The notes under the pieces are model-generated. The model had not been told where the DNA came from. It did no database searches and was given only the letters and a program-made list of their open reading frames with translations. The position numbers and the translations under genes were made by a program. Positions 52,353 to 61,186 of a stretch of 64,000 nucleotides of DNA are shown here, in pieces. How positions within the stretch are numbered: position 1 is the stretch's first letter; every line of letters starts with the position of its first letter. The stretch is from Bacillota bacterium (GTDB lineage Bacteria > Bacillota > Clostridia > DSM-8532), in the NCBI GenBank assembly GCA_023411795.1, contig JAEYOK010000048.1:14266-78265 (forward strand), read 5' to 3'.

Positions 52353-53903
52353 TTAAAGCGGTATATTACCATGTTTCTTCGAAGGTCTTGTTTCCCTTTT
52401 ACTTGCGAGCATATCCAAAGCACTTGCTATGCGCTGACGTGTCGCTGCAGGTTCAATAACATCATCCACATATCCCCTTGCTGCAGCAATATACGGATTG
52501 GAAAACTTATCACGATACTCTTGAATTTTCTGTTTTCTAAATTCAATAGGATTCTGAGCTTCACCAATTTCCTTTTTGAATATGATATTGGCCGCTCCAT
52601 CAGGACCCATAACCGCTATTTCAGCTGTAGGCCAAGCCATTACCATATCTGCGCCTAAATGTTTGCTGTTCATTGCGATATAAGCTCCACCATAGGCTTT
52701 TCTTACGATTATATTAACTTTTGGAACTGTTGCTTCGGCGAAAGCATACAACAATTTCGCTCCATGACGAATTATACCGTTATGCTCTTGGGTGACACCG
52801 GGCAGATACCCGGGTACATCGGTAAATGTAACTAAAGGAATGTTAAATGCATCGCAGAAACGAATAAAGCGAGCCGCCTTATCAGAAGCGTCAACATCTA
52901 AAGCCCCAGCCGCTTCTTTGGGCTGATTTGCCACAATACCTACTGTCTTTCCATCAAAACGAGCGAAACCAACAATTATATTTTTAGCAAATCCTTTATG
53001 GATTTCGAAGAACTCTCCGTCATCAGTTGTCCTCCTAATTAAATCCAACATGTCATAAGGTTTATTTGGATCATCGGGAATAATACTATTAAGGTCTGCG
53101 TCGAACCTGTTAACATCATCTGTTGACAGAATCTCTTCAGAATCACTTAAATTATTGTCGGGTAAAAATGAGATTAGTTGCTTAATTTGAGCAAAGCATT
53201 CATCCTCATTGGGACATTCGAAATGAGCTACGCCACTTATTGTACTGTGAGCATTAGCACCACCCAAGGTGTCAAAGGTGACATCCTCGCCTGTAACAGC
53301 CTTGATGACCTGTGGGCCTGTTATAAACATATGACTTGTTTTATCTACCATAAAAACGAAGTCTGTAATTGCAGGAGAATAAACTGCGCCTCCCGCACAG
53401 GGACCCAATATAACCGAAATCTGAGGGATAACTCCTGAAGCAAGTGTGTTTCTCAAGAAGATATCACCGAATCCGCCTAACGCATCGATGCCTTCTTCGA
53501 TTCTCGCTCCGCCCGAATCATTGATACTTACAAAAGGTGCTCCCATTTTCATGGCCATATCCATTACTTTGGTAATTTTCTTAGCATGCATTTCACCAAG
53601 TGATCCGCCAATAACAGTAAAGTCCTGGGATGATACAAATACCAGACGTCCGTCAACCGTACCATACCCGGTTACCACTCCGTCACCTGCAATTTTCTTG
53701 TTCTGCATATCAAAATCAATGCCTCTTGCTTCAACAAAAGCATCAACTTCAACAAAGCTTCCTTTATCAAATAGTAGATTCAGTCTCTCCCGAGCGGTTT
53801 TCTTGCCCGCTTCATGCTGTTTGGATACTTTTTTTTCTCCGCCGCCTTGCATAAGAAGTTCTTTTTTCTTGTGAAGATCATTCACTTTCTCAAAAGTTGC
53901 CAT
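52353..53903 (-). CDS. mmdA: Acyl-CoA carboxyltransferase (methylmalonyl-CoA decarboxylase alpha / 12S type)
   Basis: A 516-residue protein of two crotonase-like carboxyltransferase halves. GGGSLGEMHAKKI-like acyl-CoA text, SGGARIEEGIDALGGFG, GPCAGGAVYSPAITDFV and the second-half FCDAFNIPLVTFTDVPGYLPG, KAYGGAYIAM and GPDGAANI are family hallmarks. It transfers carboxyl from an acyl-CoA (methylmalonyl, malonyl or propionyl) to biotin. GAGGTG lies 6 bases before ATG 53903. It is the first gene of the trio, so acyl-CoA to pyruvate carboxyl exchange is the likely pathway. Confidence 0.92.
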   Translation of the reverse strand: MATFEKVNDLHKKKELLMQGGGEKKVSKQHEAGKKTARERLNLLFDKGSFVEVDAFVEARGIDFDMQNKKIAGDGVVTGYGTVDGRLVFVSSQDFTVIGGSLGEMHAKKITKVMDMAMKMGAPFVSINDSGGARIEEGIDALGGFGDIFLRNTLASGVIPQISVILGPCAGGAVYSPAITDFVFMVDKTSHMFITGPQVIKAVTGEDVTFDTLGGANAHSTISGVAHFECPNEDECFAQIKQLISFLPDNNLSDSEEILSTDDVNRFDADLNSIIPDDPNKPYDMLDLIRRTTDDGEFFEIHKGFAKNIIVGFARFDGKTVGIVANQPKEAAGALDVDASDKAARFIRFCDAFNIPLVTFTDVPGYLPGVTQEHNGIIRHGAKLLYAFAEATVPKVNIIVRKAYGGAYIAMNSKHLGADMVMAWPTAEIAVMGPDGAANIIFKKEIGEAQNPIEFRKQKIQEYRDKFSNPYIAAARGYVDDVIEPAATRQRIASALDMLASKRETRPSKKHGNIPL

Positions 53904-53987
53904 TTTTTCACCTCGTAGAATGATAAAATTGTAATTATGCTCTATAAATAATTGTTAAAAGGTTAACTATCTTATTACATGGTCATA

Positions 53988-54016
53988 ATTATATCCTAGT
54001 TTATCCAGCCGTGCAA
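53988..54016 (-). promoter_or_regulatory. Candidate promoter of the carboxyltransferase operon
   Basis: On the minus strand TATAAT (53988-53993) with TTGCAC 17 bases upstream (54011-54016). The minus 10 is perfect, but the minus 35 matches only three bases of the consensus. Confidence 0.4.
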
Positions 54017-54198
54017 TAACAATTAGAATGCAAACAATCAATTTTTCAAAATTAATCCAATTACCTTTTACCCATTATTTTAAATCACAATCAAAGATTC
54101 TCAGCTTTTTTGAAAAATGATTCCTTTTTAAAAACAAAGAATAAGAATCGACAAAAAATATAAAAATATATATAGACTTTTTTTAAGGAGGGATCAAA

Positions 54199-54372
54199 GT
54201 GATCAAATGGGCTATTACTTTTTTTGTCTTGGCACTGATAGCCGGCTTATTTGGTTTCGGTCTTATTGCTAACCTGTCCTTTGGTATTGCTAAAATTCTA
54301 TTCTATATATTTATTGGCCTTTTTGTGGTAAGTTTGATTTTTGGTAGAAGCATAATAAGATCAAGAACCTAA
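54199..54372 (+). CDS. DUF1328-family small membrane protein
   Basis: A 57-residue protein (start MIKWAITFFVLALIAG) with two hydrophobic helices, residues 4-22 and 31-48, and a basic C-terminus (RSIIRSRT). The content GLFGFGLIANLSFGIAKILF resembles DUF1328/YtjA. It starts at GTG 54199 with AAGGAGG 8 bases before it, and a terminator follows directly. It is shorter than the usual 60-codon cut-off for automatic calling but is clearly a real gene. Function unknown. Confidence 0.82.
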   Translation: MIKWAITFFVLALIAGLFGFGLIANLSFGIAKILFYIFIGLFVVSLIFGRSIIRSRT

Positions 54373-54382
54373 TGATGTTCAT

Positions 54383-54415
54383 AAAGCAAGACAGGCAATT
54401 GTCCTGTTTTGCTTT
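54383..54415 (+). terminator. Terminator after the DUF1328 gene
   Basis: AAAGCAAGACAGG (54383-54395) pairs with CCTGTTTTGCTTT (54403-54415) with one G-T pair around a short loop, then TT. It ends the small gene's transcript. Confidence 0.75.
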
Positions 54416-54455
54416 TCCATTTTTATACTAGGCCGTAAGACTGTGTGAAAACTAA

Positions 54456-55688
54456 TCAGCCTTCTGACATGAGCCTCTTTTCACCTGTTATATCCTGAAT
54501 CTGTTTAATATCCTGTGTTACTTCTAAAGCTCCCAAATACTCTCCTTTTGCGTTTCTTACCGCGAAATATCTAATTAAAACATAACGAGGACCCATATGA
54601 ATCCAAAAATCTTCATGGTCTTTCTTACCTGATTTTAAATCTTCGACAATTTGCTCAACAACATGCACGCTGGCCGGCGGATGACAGTTTTGCACCTGTC
54701 TGCCAATAACCGTTTTAGATCTTTTGAAAATTCTATCCTTTCCCATGGTGAAGTATTTTACTGCTCCGTCTTTGTCCACAAAGGTCATATCAAATGGCAC
54801 TGTGTTCAATACCGCGTTAATTTCTTCAGGGGACATAAGTCCCGCATCAAACTCAACATATCCATCATTAGAAGGCTCTTCACCTTTCTCTTTTATCTTC
54901 TCCACGATATCAGTTTTTTCTGGTTTCCACTTTTCTCCCGGTTTATATAAAGAGTATCCGAATTCTTTGCTCTCTTTCTGAATTTGCAGCCATTCATTCT
55001 CGGACAATGTGTCTACCACCAACGGTAACAGTATATTTTCTTCCTTGAAAATCATTTCGTGTACACGGTTCAATGTACTTTCGGCTTTAGAGAGGATTTC
55101 ATCTCGGTCTGACTCTTCGGAAGTCTTTAGAAGCTTAATGACATCATTGATTTCCTCACGTATTTCATCATCTACGCCCCACATAACCTTTGGCGGAGCA
55201 GTAATTCCGTACTTCTCCATGAAAGGGAACAAAAGATTCTCTTTCCGAAGATAATGCTTATCTATTTCCCAAAGTAACTCAAAGCCCTCTTTTACACTCT
55301 TTGCATTCTTTTTTGACGAATCGGTTCTGTAAGCATCCAGGTTGATTTTAATATTTGTAATAAGCTCCTCGATCGCCCTGTTTTCCCCCAAGAAAGTATG
55401 AATTGGATGGCCGGGTGTCTCCTCCGGTTTTTTGGTCCTGTGAATCTCTTCTATAGAGCCTTTAAAAACTGCCGCATGGACATCACAAAGCTTCTGTATC
55501 TCCTCTACAGGCATTCCCTCACCTAGTAAAGCACCCTCCATCTCGGATATTTCAGCAATAGAAACTCCTTGAATCAAACTCTCAAAGCGAGCTTTCACTT
55601 CCTCTACCGGTTTTCCTTTGTGAAGATCTCCTATTATTTCTTTTAAGATCTTTTGCCTGTACTCTCGATTGTTTATTATCTCACTCAT
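54456..55688 (-). CDS. DUF438 - hemerythrin-like - PAS domain protein
   Basis: A 410-residue protein. Residues 1-85 are DUF438 (LKEIIGDLHKGKPVEEVKARF and ISEMEGALLGEGMPVEEI). Residues 90-230 are a hemerythrin-like HHE fold with His/Glu ligands in HPIHTFLGENRA, DKHYLRKENLLFPF and HEMIFKEENILLP, able to hold a di-iron site for oxygen or nitric oxide. Residues 295-405 are a PAS domain (TVPFDMTFVDKDGAVKYFTMG). GGAGAG precedes ATG 55688. It lies beside a Crp/Fnr regulator with an N-terminal Cys cluster, suggesting an oxygen/NO-sensing pair. Confidence 0.85.
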   Translation of the reverse strand: MSEIINNREYRQKILKEIIGDLHKGKPVEEVKARFESLIQGVSIAEISEMEGALLGEGMPVEEIQKLCDVHAAVFKGSIEEIHRTKKPEETPGHPIHTFLGENRAIEELITNIKINLDAYRTDSSKKNAKSVKEGFELLWEIDKHYLRKENLLFPFMEKYGITAPPKVMWGVDDEIREEINDVIKLLKTSEESDRDEILSKAESTLNRVHEMIFKEENILLPLVVDTLSENEWLQIQKESKEFGYSLYKPGEKWKPEKTDIVEKIKEKGEEPSNDGYVEFDAGLMSPEEINAVLNTVPFDMTFVDKDGAVKYFTMGKDRIFKRSKTVIGRQVQNCHPPASVHVVEQIVEDLKSGKKDHEDFWIHMGPRYVLIRYFAVRNAKGEYLGALEVTQDIKQIQDITGEKRLMSEG

Positions 55689-55821
55689 ATCATACTCTCT
55701 CCTTAGCTATTATTTTAAAGCCTTGTGCTTACGGAATTATCCAGGTTAAGAACCTTGCTCAATGACATAACCTTCCTTAATTATTCTGGCTTAAAAATAG
55801 ATAATTATCAGAATATGTTTT

Positions 55822-55927
55822 GAGTAAGAGGGACGGTGACTTTTGAGTAAGAGGGACGGTGACTTTTACTCAATGGGAAAAATAGTATGACAAAAAAAAT
55901 GAGTAAAAGTCACCGTCCCTTTTACTC
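55822..55927. repeat. Palindromic repeat with GGGACGGTGACTTTT core, tandem-duplicated left arm
   Basis: GAGTAAGAGGGACGGTGACTTTT (23 bases) occurs twice in tandem (55822-55844, 55845-55867), and TGAGTAAAAGTCACCGTCCCT at 55900-55920 is the complement of the arm. The outer edge supplies the stop codon of the Crp/Fnr gene (TGAGTGAGTAA). The core matches the element at 43338. Confidence 0.85.
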
Positions 55928-55934
55928 ATTTTAC

Positions 55935-56648
55935 TCACTCAACCACCCGCTCCAGAGCCGATCGGTCTAAAATCAAAACCTTTTTGTTTCCATTCATCTC
56001 TATGACGCCTTCATCCTGCAAAAGGCTCATTTTTCGGCTGACCGTTTCCCTAGTGAGGCCTATATAATTAGCTATGCCTTCGCGGCTAAGAGGAAGGTCA
56101 ATCATAATACCCTGAGGATGAGGCTTCCCATACTTATTTGCAAATTCTAAAAGAACTGCTCCCACTCTCGCTTCAACAGTCCGGGTTCCCATGGTTTCAA
56201 CAGTATTTTCGAGGCGGTCTAAACGCTGGCACAATTCCTCCATGATTTTTAAGGCAATATCGGGATGATTCTGGACAAGCATCTGGAAGTCATTCTTCTG
56301 AATTAAACAAACATGGGTTTCTTCCAGTGCTTCCACGCTGTAATTGGAAATCTGATCCCGTAACAAATTCCTTTCACCGAAAAAATCACCCTCGGAAAAT
56401 AAATGTAGAATTTGCTCCCGACCTTCTTGTGTAGTCCTGAAAGCCTTAGTTTGACCCTTGTCTACAATCACAAGGCTATTCAAGGTCTCCCCTTCAAAGA
56501 TAAGAAGCTCACCCTTCTTATATTCTTTATGTATAATCAAGTCAACAACCTTAAGAAGCTGTTGATTGTCCAACGAAGAAAAAATTGAAATATTTCTAGC
56601 GCACAGCTTATTATGACACGAGCCACAAACACAAAGCGGTTTACTCAT
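55935..56648 (-). CDS. Crp/Fnr-family transcriptional regulator with N-terminal cysteine cluster
   Basis: A 237-residue regulator. It starts MSKPLCVCGSCHNKLCARN, placing Cys6, 8, 11 and 16 where FNR-type sensors carry Fe-S ligands. Residues 25-140 are the cyclic-nucleotide-type beta-roll (GDFFGERNLLRD), and the C-terminal HTH reads LSREGIANYIGLTRETVSRKMSLL. ATG 56648 is preferred over upstream in-frame starts, because those overlap the helicase gene; GAGGA lies at a long 12-base spacing. Likely an oxygen, NO or redox sensor; the stop codon lies in the palindromic repeat. Confidence 0.85.
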   Translation of the reverse strand: MSKPLCVCGSCHNKLCARNISIFSSLDNQQLLKVVDLIIHKEYKKGELLIFEGETLNSLVIVDKGQTKAFRTTQEGREQILHLFSEGDFFGERNLLRDQISNYSVEALEETHVCLIQKNDFQMLVQNHPDIALKIMEELCQRLDRLENTVETMGTRTVEARVGAVLLEFANKYGKPHPQGIMIDLPLSREGIANYIGLTRETVSRKMSLLQDEGVIEMNGNKKVLILDRSALERVVE

Positions 56649-56736
56649 CAATATCATCCGTCCTCTTTTTATAACAAAGTGAGCTTTTATTATAATAGTA
56701 TACCATAGTCTCCATTTCAGAGAGAAGGCAGTGCTT

Positions 56737-58173
56737 TTAATGTTTTTTGTAGAAACCTCGGCTATGCTTCCTTCCATCCCTACTTTTTTCTTTAAGCCCA
56801 CTTTTTACGTTACGTGCTTTCTCAGGCATTTTACTAACAACTAATTCTGATGAATCTGGTTTTTCTAGATATTCCTTTAGTAAAGCTGCAGCAATATCAA
56901 GTGTTGACGCAAAACTGTTATCTTCAGATTCTAGATTAAAATCCTCTATCATCTTCTCTATATAACGTGTGTATCCAACATGCTTACCAGTAATAATGGT
57001 TTCTTTAATCAGATCCATTATTGCCCCCATCCTTCTCTCTTCGAAATCAATTAAAGTGGGAGGTTTAATAGCTATTATGCTGGATTTTGTAAACCTTTGA
57101 ATCTCCTTCAGCTTAATGATCTCACGACCAGAAACAAAAGTGAATGCTTTACCGGTCTTACCGGCACGCCCTGTTCTTCCTATTCGGTGCACATAATATT
57201 CCTCGTCGTTAGGCAAATCGTAGTTGAATACTGCCTCCACATTGTCAACATCAATTCCCCTTGCAGCTACATCAGTTGCGATTAAAATTTCTATGTTTCC
57301 TTTTCTAAATTGAGTCATCACTCTATCTCTTGCTTCTTGGCGCATGTCTCCATGAAGGGCTTCAGCTGAATACCCTCTTACTTGCATGCTTGAGGTAAGT
57401 TCGTCCACCTGTCTTTTGGTATTACAGAAAACCAGGCATAACTTAATATCATTCACATCAATAAGACGTGAAAGCACCTCAAGTTTATTATTGGGGTTCA
57501 CCTCCAGCGAATACTGCTCAACACTCGGAACAGTGAGCACCTTGTGAGTAATCTTGATTTTTACAGGATCTTTTTGATATTTTCCGGTGATTTCTAAAAT
57601 AGCTCTTGACATAGTTGCTGAAAATAAGACGGTCTGTATCTCATCAGGCACCTTCTTTAAAATGGTGTCGATATCCTCTCTAAAGCCCATATTAAGCATT
57701 TCATCAGCTTCGTCAAGAATAATCATCTTAGTGTTTGTCAACTTAATGGTATGGCGTCTCATATGATCCATAACCCTACCTGGAGTGCCTATAATAATCT
57801 GCGGGTGCTTTTTTAGTGACACTATTTGTCTTTCAATGGGCTGGCCACCGTAAATAGGCAGGATTTGAACATCCTTTTTATACTTGGCTACATTTTTTAG
57901 CTCTTTGGCTGATTGAATAGCAAGTTCACGGGTTGGGCATAACACCAAAACTTGTATATTCTCGTCATCCTCATTTATTTTCTCAATAGCCGGTATTCCA
58001 AAGGCGCAGGTCTTGCCAGTTCCTGTCTGAGCCTGACCTAACACATCCCTGCCTTCAAGAATGTGGGGGATAGCTTGAAGCTGTATTGGCGTTGCTTCTT
58101 CAAAGCCCATATCTCCTAATGCTCTTTCTACTTCTTCTGAGAGCTTTAGATCTTTAAAATTAAAAATTTCCAT
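56737..58173 (-). CDS. DEAD-box ATP-dependent RNA helicase
   Basis: A 478-residue helicase. GQAQTGTGKTCAFG (motif I), LDEADEMLNMG (II), FSATMS (III), DVAARGID (V) and YVHRIGRTGRAGKTG (VI) are complete. The C-terminal extension (about residues 400-478) ends in a basic, Arg/Lys-rich tail (RNVKSGLKEKSRDGRK), typical of CshA-type cold-shock or ribosome-assembly helicases. AAAGGAT precedes ATG 58173. It overlaps no neighbour and is preceded by a strong terminator. Confidence 0.94.
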   Translation of the reverse strand: MEIFNFKDLKLSEEVERALGDMGFEEATPIQLQAIPHILEGRDVLGQAQTGTGKTCAFGIPAIEKINEDDENIQVLVLCPTRELAIQSAKELKNVAKYKKDVQILPIYGGQPIERQIVSLKKHPQIIIGTPGRVMDHMRRHTIKLTNTKMIILDEADEMLNMGFREDIDTILKKVPDEIQTVLFSATMSRAILEITGKYQKDPVKIKITHKVLTVPSVEQYSLEVNPNNKLEVLSRLIDVNDIKLCLVFCNTKRQVDELTSSMQVRGYSAEALHGDMRQEARDRVMTQFRKGNIEILIATDVAARGIDVDNVEAVFNYDLPNDEEYYVHRIGRTGRAGKTGKAFTFVSGREIIKLKEIQRFTKSSIIAIKPPTLIDFEERRMGAIMDLIKETIITGKHVGYTRYIEKMIEDFNLESEDNSFASTLDIAAALLKEYLEKPDSSELVVSKMPEKARNVKSGLKEKSRDGRKHSRGFYKKH

Positions 58174-58251
58174 ATTGTATCCTTTTCTTATTTTTTACTT
58201 CATGTTTTTTGCAACAATCATACAAATATATCACAGTTAGTTGTATATATC

Positions 58252-58278
58252 AAAAAAAAGACCGTAAGGTCTTTTTTT
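58252..58278. terminator. Bidirectional terminator downstream of the FIST gene
   Basis: AAAAAAAAGACC, GTAA, GGTCTTTTTTT is a perfect stem with T/A tails on both sides. On the minus strand it ends the FIST transcript before the helicase gene. Confidence 0.88.
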
Positions 58279-58417
58279 AAACAACATTTAGTATTTGCAG
58301 AAACTTATACTTTTAAGCTCTTTTTATATGATACCAAATATTATGAACCTATTGTATTTATAAATCCTACTGAGGTAGCTCTAAGTTTATTCGCTAAATT
58401 CCCCTATCATTTACAAA

Positions 58418-59488
58418 TCAAATGGTTAAGAATCCAAGGACAGTAGATTTGTTGTGAATTACAATCTCACCATTACGTTTAGAGGCGATTTCTCCCAGAG
58501 ATAGGGCACCCTGAACAACAGGCTTAATCTTATCCTGAATATTCATAAGCTCCTCTTCGAATCTATCTTCCATGAACATGGCTCTGGAAATACAATCAAA
58601 AAGAAGAGGTATATATGAATCAGGAGCTCGTTCGATACAGTATTCAGTAATTTCCAGAGACGAGCTTAACAGAGTATCAACATCACCTTTTAGTACATAA
58701 ACTTTACTTTTTTCAGGAATATCGGCAACACAAACTATATCATAATTATCATTCAGACTAATGGGGTCTCTCACAATAAGCGAGCCATCATCTTGCAGAA
58801 TTCCGAAGGGATGATCCTTAGCAAAGGAGAAGAAATCCTCTTTGAAAAGAGTAATTCGCTCTTCTTCCTCAATAACTTCTTTATAAATGTTAAACGCAGT
58901 ATCATCATCTAATGATATGAGTGTATTATCTTCTGATTTCTCCACGATAAATGGCCCGTGAAGCTTTTTCCACCCATGTCTGACAGAAGAACATAACTCT
59001 GATGGTATGACACACACATGAAGAACATCTTGAAATAAACCCTGATTGTTAAAAATACATGGTCTCTGAACCATATCATAATAGCCGGCTCCTCCACCAA
59101 TATAATTAACATGTGTACCCATTTTATTAAACAGCGTATCAATTAGCTCCCTCATCTTGGAAGTTAACCCATCGACAAGAACCAACGCCGTATATCCTTC
59201 TATTGATGATACATCCAACTTAAAGCGCATTAAATTAGGTAAAACCATAGATGAATAAATTGATTTGAACTTTTCTACTATGTAACCGGAATCTCGATTT
59301 TTGTTACCAACTAAGAGGCCCGCGTAAATACCTCCAAAAAAGTTGATCTCTTTCTCATTAAGATATGCCATTACTTCTGTCAATTCCCCGGCTGACTTAT
59401 ACCCTACCAATAACATCATTTGTTCATCCGGCTCCATACATAGAGTATCAATATGAGCCACTAAATCATTCTTTGATTCAAAATACAT
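58418..59488 (-). CDS. FIST domain protein
   Basis: A 356-residue cytosolic protein. The FIST N domain (about residues 20-200, with FFGGIYAGLLVGNK and YTALVLVDGLTSK) and the FIST C domain (about 215-345, GILQDDGSLIVRDPI and SLGEIASKRNGEIVIHNKS) are recognised. FIST proteins are proposed sensors of small ligands such as amino acids, usually partnered with chemotaxis or two-component proteins; none is next to it. GGAGG precedes ATG 59488. Confidence 0.83.
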   Translation of the reverse strand: MYFESKNDLVAHIDTLCMEPDEQMMLLVGYKSAGELTEVMAYLNEKEINFFGGIYAGLLVGNKNRDSGYIVEKFKSIYSSMVLPNLMRFKLDVSSIEGYTALVLVDGLTSKMRELIDTLFNKMGTHVNYIGGGAGYYDMVQRPCIFNNQGLFQDVLHVCVIPSELCSSVRHGWKKLHGPFIVEKSEDNTLISLDDDTAFNIYKEVIEEEERITLFKEDFFSFAKDHPFGILQDDGSLIVRDPISLNDNYDIVCVADIPEKSKVYVLKGDVDTLLSSSLEITEYCIERAPDSYIPLLFDCISRAMFMEDRFEEELMNIQDKIKPVVQGALSLGEIASKRNGEIVIHNKSTVLGFLTI

Positions 59489-59586
59489 ATAAATTCCTCC
59501 ATTTAGAGCGTATACTATAAATAGACCTGTTTAAAACATCATTCTAGTTTTACCAAATATTTCATCATGCTAAACACGAACTAGAA

Positions 59587-59618
59587 TAAAAAAAACGATT
59601 GGCTCACACCAATCGTTT
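59587..59618 (-). terminator. Terminator after the MerR gene
   Basis: On the minus strand AAACGATTGG pairs with CCAATCGTTT around a 6-base loop, followed by an eight-base T-run. It lies 14 bases after the MerR stop. Confidence 0.9.
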
Positions 59619-59631
59619 ATTCCTTACTTAT

Positions 59632-60393
59632 TTATAATTTTCCTGTGTATATTTGAATTGCATCTCTCAAGAAGACTGCAGAACCGGGTTGAATCTTATC
59701 ATAGTAAGCCGTGAATCTTTCGTCATCAACATACATTTGGGCAAGATTTGCATGAGCGTCCTTATTATAGTGCCCCCAGCACAGACTAATCCACTGCTTA
59801 TGAAGATCAGCCACTTTCTGCCCGAGAGGTCCTGCCGGTTCTCCGCTCTTTACCGCCTCGGCTAACGTTTCCAGAATCAGTTCCGACAAAATGTTCATTT
59901 TATCATAATCTTCTTTGTTCATATTCTTAAAATAAGCGTTGGATTTTTCGATTGCCTCATCTCCATATTTATCCCTAATTTCTTTTCCGTACTGCTTTTC
60001 ATTTTCATCAATCAGCTTTTGTTTAAAGCCATCAAACTTTTCACTATCTGTCATTTCAATTCTCCCTTCTGTTAAAGCAATTGTCTTTTCAACATTTTTA
60101 ATTAATGCATCCAATTGCTGTCTTTTGGCAAGAAGCTTGAAATGGTGTTCACGCAATGCTTTGGCACCATCAAATGAGGGGGCTGTAACTATTTGCTTAA
60201 TATTATCTAATTCAACACCCAGTTCTCTGTAAAAAAGTATCTGCTGTAATCGATCAACTTCGTTCTGCCCATAAATCCTATACCCTGATGGATTAATTCT
60301 TGCCGGCTTAAGAATCCCGATTTCATCATAGTATCGCAGTGTTCTGGTACTTATACCCGCCAATCTTCCAAGCTTTTGTACCGTGTATTCCAT
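59632..60393 (-). CDS. TipAL-like MerR-family regulator (HTH_MerR + TipAS domain)
   Basis: A 253-residue activator. Residues 1-70 form the MerR DNA-binding domain (YTVQKLGRLAGISTRTLRYYDEIGIL), residues 75-115 the dimer coiled coil, and residues 120-253 a TipAS antibiotic-binding domain (helix-rich, ending RDAIQIYTGKL). ATG 60393 follows GGGAG; the TTG upstream is less likely. The promoter at 60417-60447 has the 19-base spacer and internal dyad of MerR-controlled genes, so the gene is autoregulated. Ligand would be a thiopeptide-like or multidrug compound. Confidence 0.88.
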   Translation of the reverse strand: MEYTVQKLGRLAGISTRTLRYYDEIGILKPARINPSGYRIYGQNEVDRLQQILFYRELGVELDNIKQIVTAPSFDGAKALREHHFKLLAKRQQLDALIKNVEKTIALTEGRIEMTDSEKFDGFKQKLIDENEKQYGKEIRDKYGDEAIEKSNAYFKNMNKEDYDKMNILSELILETLAEAVKSGEPAGPLGQKVADLHKQWISLCWGHYNKDAHANLAQMYVDDERFTAYYDKIQPGSAVFLRDAIQIYTGKL

Positions 60394-60416
60394 TTTCGTC
60401 AACTCCCTACATAAAG

Positions 60417-60447
60417 ATGCTACACCTTTACGTTACGTTAATGTCAA
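60417..60447 (-). promoter_or_regulatory. MerR-type promoter with 19-bp spacer and operator dyad
   Basis: On the minus strand TTGACA (60442-60447), a 19-base spacer containing TTAACGTAACGTAA, then TAGCAT (60417-60422). The overlong spacer with a central dyad is the hallmark of promoters that MerR-family activators untwist. It lies 24 bases before the gene start. Confidence 0.85.
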
Positions 60448-60458
60448 CACATTTTTTA

Positions 60459-61130
60459 TTATTTATCTTCTGCTGCTAAGAAGAACTCATAAATAGGTTT
60501 CAGCTTAACAAAGCTTTCCTTTAAAACTTCCGATAGCTTATTAGAGAAGGCCAAATCGTAGTTATCCTGAACACTTTCAAAAAATATGTTCTTCCTGTTA
60601 AGCCAGATCTGGATATTCTCAGGCTGATCGGGATAACGATTCCTCTTATACATCTCTCCGCCTAAAACAAATTCCTTCTGGTATTCGTAGTAGTTAAGTG
60701 CACTTACAAAAGTAGGGTGCCTTTCCAAGATTAACTCCCTCATTTTAACCATTGAGCCTGTATCCGCAGAATAGTATCCCACGCCATAACTAGAGCCTTT
60801 CTGTCCTAATTCAAACCAAAAGCATGGTGATGTGGACATCATGGACTTATCTCTTAAAAACACAATCCACACATTATCTCTATATAAGCTTTTATCTTTT
60901 GTAAAGCGCGTATCTCTTCTTACTCTAGAAATAATTTTGGAAGGTATAGTTATAATTTTGCTGTCTATTGTCAGAATTTCAGGTGATATTTCTTTAATGA
61001 GCTCTACGCAAGGGTTGTAAACAAACTTTTTGTATCTGTCTTTATGTTCGTCATACCATTCCTTGCTATTATTTATTTTATTTTCAAGCAAAAACATGGG
61101 AGCATCTTTAGTAAATCCATCAAAACTCAT
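60459..61130 (-). CDS. DUF2461-family protein
   Basis: A 223-residue protein of the TIGR02453/DUF2461 family. Recognisable pieces are LLENKINNSKEWYDEHKDRYKKFV near the start, RRDTRFTKDKSLYRDNVWIVFL and FWFELGQKGSSYGVGYY. Role unknown; family members are often lone cytosolic proteins. GGAGG lies 7 bases before ATG 61130. Close to the MerR gene but separated by its promoter, so probably independent. Confidence 0.83.
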   Translation of the reverse strand: MSFDGFTKDAPMFLLENKINNSKEWYDEHKDRYKKFVYNPCVELIKEISPEILTIDSKIITIPSKIISRVRRDTRFTKDKSLYRDNVWIVFLRDKSMMSTSPCFWFELGQKGSSYGVGYYSADTGSMVKMRELILERHPTFVSALNYYEYQKEFVLGGEMYKRNRYPDQPENIQIWLNRKNIFFESVQDNYDLAFSNKLSEVLKESFVKLKPIYEFFLAAEDK

Positions 61131-61186
61131 CTGTTACCTCCGTTATTGTAATGACACTATTTTATCATACAAAACAGCCTGATGTG

